NCBI GenBank assembly: GCA_018712825.1
Contig: DVGG01000001.1
Location: 1 to 64,000, forward strand
Source: Candidatus Faecousia excrementipullorum
GTDB lineage: Bacteria > Bacillota > Clostridia > Oscillospirales > Oscillospiraceae
Length of the DNA stretch: 64,000 nucleotides
Direction: 5' to 3'
The notes under the pieces are model-generated. The model had not been told where the DNA came from. It ran no database searches and worked only from the letters and a program-made list of their open reading frames with translations. A program made the position numbers and the translations under genes. Below, in pieces: positions 59,895-64,000 of the stretch; position 1 is the first letter of the stretch, and every line of letters begins with the position of its first letter.

Positions 59895-60752
59895 TTAGCC
59901 CTTTACGGCTGCGCCGACGGTAATCTTCTCCATAATGGTCTTGGAGCCGAAGCAGTAGATGATAACCGTGGGAATCACGGAGATCACCATGCCCAGGTAC
60001 TGAGCGCCGTAGTCGGCGTTGGTGGCGTCCCGCACCGTGGCAATCATCAGGGTCAGGGTAAACTTTTCTTTGTCATTGAGCAGAATCAAAGGATTCAGGT
60101 AGCTGTTCCAGGTTCCGATGAAGGTAAGCACCGCCTGGGTCACCATAGCCGGCTTCACCAGCGGAATGACGATGCTGTGGAAAATCTGGATTTCCTTGCA
60201 GCCGTCCATGATGGAGGCCTCAATCAGCTCCGAAGGCAGGGAGGTGTCCATGTACTGCTTGTAGAAGAACACCGCAAAGCAGTTGGCAATGGTGGGGATA
60301 ATCAGAGTCAGGTAGGAGTTCATCATCTTCAGGGCCTGGATTTCCTTGTAGAAACCAATGATACCCAGCTGGCCCGGCAGCATCATAAACACCAGAATCA
60401 CGCCGAACAGAAGGTTGCGGCCCCGGAAGCGGAACTTGGCGAAAGCGTAGGCGGTCATGACGGTGAAATAGGTCTCTACTACGGTAACGGATACGGAGAG
60501 GATAATGCTGTTCTTGATACCCGTCAGGATATTCATGTTCCGGGTCAGCCGCTCATAGTTCTCCAGAAGGTGACTGCCGGGCAGAAGATTGATCTTGGAT
60601 ACGATGTTGAAGTTGTCATGGGTACTGGAGACGATCATGACGAAGAAGGGGTAAAAGGCGGTTATGGCCACCAGAGAGCAGAAGGCAATCAGCAGGCCGT
60701 GAACCAGCTTCCGGCGAAACACCAGGGCGTTGACATTGGTTTTTGTATTCAT
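59895..60752 (-). CDS. Sugar ABC transporter permease, MalG-type
   Basis: 285 residues with six membrane helices. The EAA loop that contacts the ATPase is EASIMDGCKEIQIFHSIVIPLVKP (about 179-202). Characteristic MalG C-terminus (MEKITVGAAVKG). It forms the inner-membrane channel with the MalF-type partner. ATG overlaps the stop of that gene (ATGA). No ATPase gene is present nearby; a shared MsmK-like ATPase elsewhere in the genome is likely. Confidence 0.93.
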   Translation of the reverse strand: MNTKTNVNALVFRRKLVHGLLIAFCSLVAITAFYPFFVMIVSSTHDNFNIVSKINLLPGSHLLENYERLTRNMNILTGIKNSIILSVSVTVVETYFTVMTAYAFAKFRFRGRNLLFGVILVFMMLPGQLGIIGFYKEIQALKMMNSYLTLIIPTIANCFAVFFYKQYMDTSLPSELIEASIMDGCKEIQIFHSIVIPLVKPAMVTQAVLTFIGTWNSYLNPLILLNDKEKFTLTLMIATVRDATNADYGAQYLGMVISVIPTVIIYCFGSKTIMEKITVGAAVKG

Positions 60753-61666
60753 GCCTTCACCATATCCTTTCTCCGGCTGGTCTTAACCGGCTTCTCCTTA
60801 TCCCGGTCCCGGGTAATCCACATGGCAATGGCGCTGAAGAACATGATAATCAGGAACACCACATAGGCACAGGCGGCACCGTAGCCGAACTGGAATCGGA
60901 CGAACGCCGAATCGTACATATACTTGATCATGGTGGTGGTGGCATCGCCGGGCACGCTCTGGAACACCAGCTTGGACTCGTCAAACATCTGCAGGCCGCC
61001 GATGATGGAGGTTACCATCACATAAATCAAAATGGGCTTCATAAGGGGTACCGTAATCTTGGTGACCTTCTGCCACCAGCCGGCACCGTCAATGCTGGCG
61101 GCTTCCAGAACCTCGTTGGAGATGGAGTTGATACCGGCAGTGAAGTAGATGATATTAAAGCCAAAGTTCTTCCAGCAGATGGCGATGGCGATAACCATCC
61201 GGGCCAGCATAGGGTTATTCTGGAAGTCCACCGGCTCCAGGCCCAGCACCGACATCACATTGTTGATGGCGCCGCCGGGATAGCTGAACATGGTGCCGAA
61301 GAGCAGGCCGATGGTAACAGAGGTCACCAGATTGGGGAAGAAGTAGACATTCCGGAAAATCGCTCTGCCCCGCAGCCACTTGTTGCTCATAAGCATTGCC
61401 AGCAGAAACGCCAGGGTAAGCTGGGGTATGATGGACATAATCCAAATCAGGAGGGTGTTTCCGATGGAGCGGTAGAAGAATTCCGAATGGAGCAGACGGC
61501 TGTAGTTGTCCCAGGCCACGTAGGTCAGGTCGCCGGACAGCAGGTCCATGTCGCACAGGCTAAGGACAAATGTGTAAATGATGGGATATAGTTTGAAAAT
61601 TAAAAAAACTATAAAAAACGGCAAGATATACAGATAAGCATATCTGGATCTCTTTGCTCTCCACAT
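60749..61666 (-). CDS. Sugar ABC transporter permease, MalF-type
   Basis: 305 residues from ATG 61666 (GGAGAGGAAGCTTC upstream); the track start lies in the promoter. Six membrane helices. The EAA loop is EAASIDGAGWWQKVTKITVPLMKP (about 190-213). It is the first gene of the importer operon and is expressed from a consensus promoter 70 bp upstream with an adjacent palindrome. Confidence 0.93.
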   Translation of the reverse strand: MWRAKRSRYAYLYILPFFIVFLIFKLYPIIYTFVLSLCDMDLLSGDLTYVAWDNYSRLLHSEFFYRSIGNTLLIWIMSIIPQLTLAFLLAMLMSNKWLRGRAIFRNVYFFPNLVTSVTIGLLFGTMFSYPGGAINNVMSVLGLEPVDFQNNPMLARMVIAIAICWKNFGFNIIYFTAGINSISNEVLEAASIDGAGWWQKVTKITVPLMKPILIYVMVTSIIGGLQMFDESKLVFQSVPGDATTTMIKYMYDSAFVRFQFGYGAACAYVVFLIIMFFSAIAMWITRDRDKEKPVKTSRRKDMVKA

Positions 61667-61739
61667 GAAGCTTCCTCTCCTTTGTTGTGTGATATTTTTC
61701 TTTTTCCTTTGTTTTCTCTCAGTTCTGTTGTGCAAATTC

Positions 61740-61768
61740 AATATAACGCAAAGCTTTTTATTTGTCAA
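61740..61768 (-). promoter_or_regulatory. Promoter of the ABC importer operon
   Basis: Minus-strand TTGACA (61768-61763), 17-bp spacer, TATATT (61745-61740). Confidence 0.9.
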
Positions 61769-61773
61769 TCCCT

Positions 61774-61794
61774 TTATTAAATTTTGTTTAATAA
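61774..61794. promoter_or_regulatory. Palindrome TTATTAAA-N5-TTTAATAA upstream of the importer promoter
   Basis: Perfect 8-bp arms, starting 5 bp upstream of the -35 box. Size and AT-rich arms resemble operators of NagC/XylR-type ROK regulators, so it is the best candidate site for the regulator encoded at 56993-58207. Confidence 0.65.
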
Positions 61795-61849
61795 GTAAAA
61801 TTCAAGGCTTGGTTTTTATGGGATATGCCCAGAGAAAACCGTACAAATA

Positions 61850-61877
61850 GCGGGGCGTCCGGGATAGGACGCCCCGC
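61850..61877 (-). terminator. Hairpin after the GH2 gene
   Basis: GCGGGGCGTCC / GGACGCCCCGC, 11-bp stem with 6-nt loop, 32 bp after the GH2 stop. A weak T-rich stretch (TATTTGTACGGTTTT) follows on the minus strand. Confidence 0.75.
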
Positions 61878-61909
61878 CATGGGGTTCTTTGTATGGATTG
61901 CCGCCGGTT

Positions 61910-64000
61910 TTACTCCATTTCAGTCATGGGAAAGCTTCGGAATACGATCTCCGGCTCACAGGGAAGCGCCCGGGGGTATTCGTCAAAGCCAAAGTTGAAC
62001 CGGCTGCGCAAATGGAGCGTCACAGTTCCGGACTCTCCCGGGAAAAGGGTAAAGAAATCCTCCTCAGGCAAAATTACGGCGCAATCCGTCTTTTCCTGAG
62101 CATGAATGTGCAGCGCAGCCCATTCTCCCCGGTTGGCGACGGTATAAACCAGCCGATCCGGTTCCTTCTCCACCAGGGAAACCTCCAGCTCCGGCTGAGG
62201 CAGGTGCCGGTAAGGCCTGTAAATCTCATGGCCGCAGGTGGAGAAATAGTACAGGGTTTCGTCCCGGTGTCCCGGGCTTTCAGCGCTGACCCGCACCGCA
62301 AAAATCTGCCGATCCGGCACCGGGAAGTCCAGGGCCATACAGAGGCTGCTATGCCGGCCATCCTCCAGTACCACATCCTCTTCCCGGCTGTAAAGCACTT
62401 GTCCGTCCAGCCCCAGCACCCGGGCGGCAATCCGGGCCTGCTTCACCTGGAGGAAGGCCTCCCGGCTCAGCCACACATCCCCCCGGAAGCGCTCTCCCCG
62501 GCGGTAGTCCAGCCGGCGGTAATCCAGGCTCACATGATAAGGCGCATAAGCATGCTTTGCCCAGAAGTAGGCCATCTTGGGCTCCTGGTAATAGGTGAAC
62601 AGGCAGGTGTTGGCCACATTGGGCCAGGGCTCATTGAACTGCCAGATGATGCTGCCGCTGTTGCGGAAGGCACGGCGGCGGTTGGCCTCCACCGTGTAGC
62701 GAACCGCCTCCGCCTGCATCCACTGGCTGGCAGAGGAGAACTCCGGGAAGGTCTCCATAGGCCCGAAAATCTCCCAATCCCGCTCATAGGTACACCACCA
62801 GTCTCCCTTGAACCGCCACAGGGCGTTGTCCCGCATATTGGCAGGTTTCCACTCCTGGGGAGGCAGCACCTTCCGGGCGGTTCTGGGAAAGGTGACGCCG
62901 GAACAGCCGAACTCGCTGTTGAACAGGTGGTCAGCCTCCGCCTGGGCAGGGTAATGGCCGGGGTTTCCGCCGTATTCCCAGTCCCCGTGGACATCGTGGC
63001 TGGTGTCCGGCACCTTGGACTGGCGCTCGTTGGGACCGGAAGCAGAGGTGGGGTAGAAGAATCGGTCCAGGCACAGCTCCCGGCACAGCCGGGCAAGCAT
63101 GGCAATGTTCCGGTCGCCGTATCCCGCAGGCACCCCCTCCTCGTCCATCAGCTCATTGCCGCCGCTCCAGGCCGCCAGACTGGTGTGGTTCCGGCATCGG
63201 AGCAAGGCACACCGGGCGGTTTTTTCCAGCAGCTCCAGAAATTCCGGGTGCTTGGAGGGCACATTGTCCATGCCGGAGCTGGACTGGATAAACTCCTGCC
63301 ACACCAGGATGCCCAGCCGGTCACACAGATCGTAAAACCGCTCATCCTCGATGATTCCGCCGCCCCAGACCCGGATTAGGTTCACTCCCATGGCGGCAGC
63401 CGCCTCCAAAGAAGCCTGGTACTGGGCATCGGGAATATCCCCGTAGATATGGTCCAGCGGGGTGAAGTTTACGCCCTTGATATAGATTTTCTCCCCGTTC
63501 ACCTCATAGGTATAGGGCAGCGCCCCTGCCGGGGCATTTTCATTCTGCAAAAACCGCAGACGGCGGACGCCCTGGCTGCACTGCCAGCTGTCCAACTTCT
63601 CCTCCCCTGCCAGCAAGGTAAGGCGAACCCGGTACAGCGGCTGCTTGCCCCGGCCGTTGGGGTACCACAGGGCAGGCTGAGGAATTTCCAGCACCCCGGC
63701 AAAATCCCCATTTGCAACCGGGAAAGTCTCCCGGGCCTTCACAATCCCGTCCAGCTCCGCTGTGGCCTCCACCCGGAGAGTTTCCCCGCCGGAGCAGTAG
63801 GCAACGACCTTACCGGAGCACCGGATAAACCCCAGATTCCCGTCCAGGTCGGCGCTTACATAAGGCTCCGAGAGGGCATACCGCTCCCGGGCCTCCAGCA
63901 GCACATCCCGCCAGATGCCCAGATTCACCAATCGGGTGCCAAAGTCCCACTTATAGCCGAAGCGGCTTTTCTGGGTGGTGGTGTCGGAAGTGCGCCCCAC
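61910..64000 (-). CDS. Glycoside hydrolase family 2, beta-mannosidase-like (5' end outside window)
   Basis: 696 visible residues; the N-terminal domain (about 130-150 residues by comparison with the family) lies beyond the window edge, and the GTG at 64000 is not the true start. The barrel contains acid/base Glu in SGGNELMDEEG (about 295), DVHGDWEYGGNPGHY and nucleophile Glu in FNSEFGCSG (about 369), matching GH2 beta-mannosidases. Two C-terminal beta domains follow. It would cut the Man-beta-1,4-GlcNAc bond or beta-mannosides in the cytoplasm. It belongs to a transcript beginning upstream of the window. Confidence 0.88.
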   Translation of the reverse strand: MGRTSDTTTQKSRFGYKWDFGTRLVNLGIWRDVLLEARERYALSEPYVSADLDGNLGFIRCSGKVVAYCSGGETLRVEATAELDGIVKARETFPVANGDFAGVLEIPQPALWYPNGRGKQPLYRVRLTLLAGEEKLDSWQCSQGVRRLRFLQNENAPAGALPYTYEVNGEKIYIKGVNFTPLDHIYGDIPDAQYQASLEAAAAMGVNLIRVWGGGIIEDERFYDLCDRLGILVWQEFIQSSSGMDNVPSKHPEFLELLEKTARCALLRCRNHTSLAAWSGGNELMDEEGVPAGYGDRNIAMLARLCRELCLDRFFYPTSASGPNERQSKVPDTSHDVHGDWEYGGNPGHYPAQAEADHLFNSEFGCSGVTFPRTARKVLPPQEWKPANMRDNALWRFKGDWWCTYERDWEIFGPMETFPEFSSASQWMQAEAVRYTVEANRRRAFRNSGSIIWQFNEPWPNVANTCLFTYYQEPKMAYFWAKHAYAPYHVSLDYRRLDYRRGERFRGDVWLSREAFLQVKQARIAARVLGLDGQVLYSREEDVVLEDGRHSSLCMALDFPVPDRQIFAVRVSAESPGHRDETLYYFSTCGHEIYRPYRHLPQPELEVSLVEKEPDRLVYTVANRGEWAALHIHAQEKTDCAVILPEEDFFTLFPGESGTVTLHLRSRFNFGFDEYPRALPCEPEIVFRSFPMTEME

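Overview
The window looks like chromosome of a GC-rich (by eye well over 50% G+C), low-oxygen Clostridia member, most likely an Oscillospirales/Ruminococcaceae-type gut bacterium. This is inferred from strong AGGAGG ribosome sites, consensus sigma-A promoters, TTG starts, a T-box in front of thrS, a PPi-type phosphofructokinase, DUF3793 and SEC-C proteins, a DVNPS-containing RsgI-like anti-sigma factor, and a huge single-strand glycan operon with an ABC importer that lacks its own ATPase. No tRNA, rRNA or CRISPR array was seen.

Layout. (1) 1-4231: an iron locus, feoA-feoB-Cys-rich Feo partner, then DUF2325-DUF3793-flavodoxin, carrying four copies of one palindrome GTTAGC-N4-GCTAAC placed before feoA (two), feoB and the DUF2325 gene. 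(2) 4233-8505: a decayed tocopherol-cyclase-like gene, a FAD/Rieske oxidoreductase, and an ECF sigma factor with a multi-PepSY anti-sigma protein. (3) 8741-19111: an E2-like acyltransferase overlapping an acyl-CoA ligase, an M42 peptidase, a YdcF protein, T-box-controlled thrS lacking its TGS domain, a G5/3D cell-wall protein, and an overlapping rsmA-HAD-CAT operon. (4) 19112-28235: repeats and a more AT-rich acquired island. It holds an XRE-ImmA regulator pair with a divergent promoter/operator, a SEC-C protein, a UPF0158 protein and a broken large serine recombinase. pfp and fba, divergently transcribed, follow it. (5) 28262-31136: prfC and a membrane glycosyltransferase. (6) 31240-64000: about 23 genes all on the minus strand. 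They encode two GH3, one GH20, two GH38 alpha-mannosidases, a GH2 beta-mannosidase-like enzyme, a GH36/Sip1-like enzyme, a GH13_18-type phosphorylase, an ABC importer, a ROK regulator, and an unusual central-metabolism module of four sugar or sugar-acid kinases, a SIS isomerase, two class II aldolases and a racemase-like protein.

Two things stand out. First, a 161-bp, almost fully palindromic MITE family occurs six times (both orientations, 4-bp target duplications, mostly TTAG). One copy has cleanly split a gene whose reading frame can be rebuilt by removing element plus duplication; another lies in a dead recombinase; another lies in the prfC leader. The stem shows a compensated base-pair change between two subfamilies. 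No transposase for it is in the window. Second, the glycan operon pairs intracellular enzymes suited to a mannose/GlcNAc-containing oligosaccharide with a kinase/aldolase set resembling four-carbon acid-sugar pathways, a combination I cannot assign to a named pathway.

How the parts work together: the importer takes up an oligosaccharide and the cytoplasmic glycosidases (none has a signal peptide) cut it. The kinases, isomerase and aldolases pass the products to triose phosphates, where pfp and fba operate. The ROK regulator is the probable switch.
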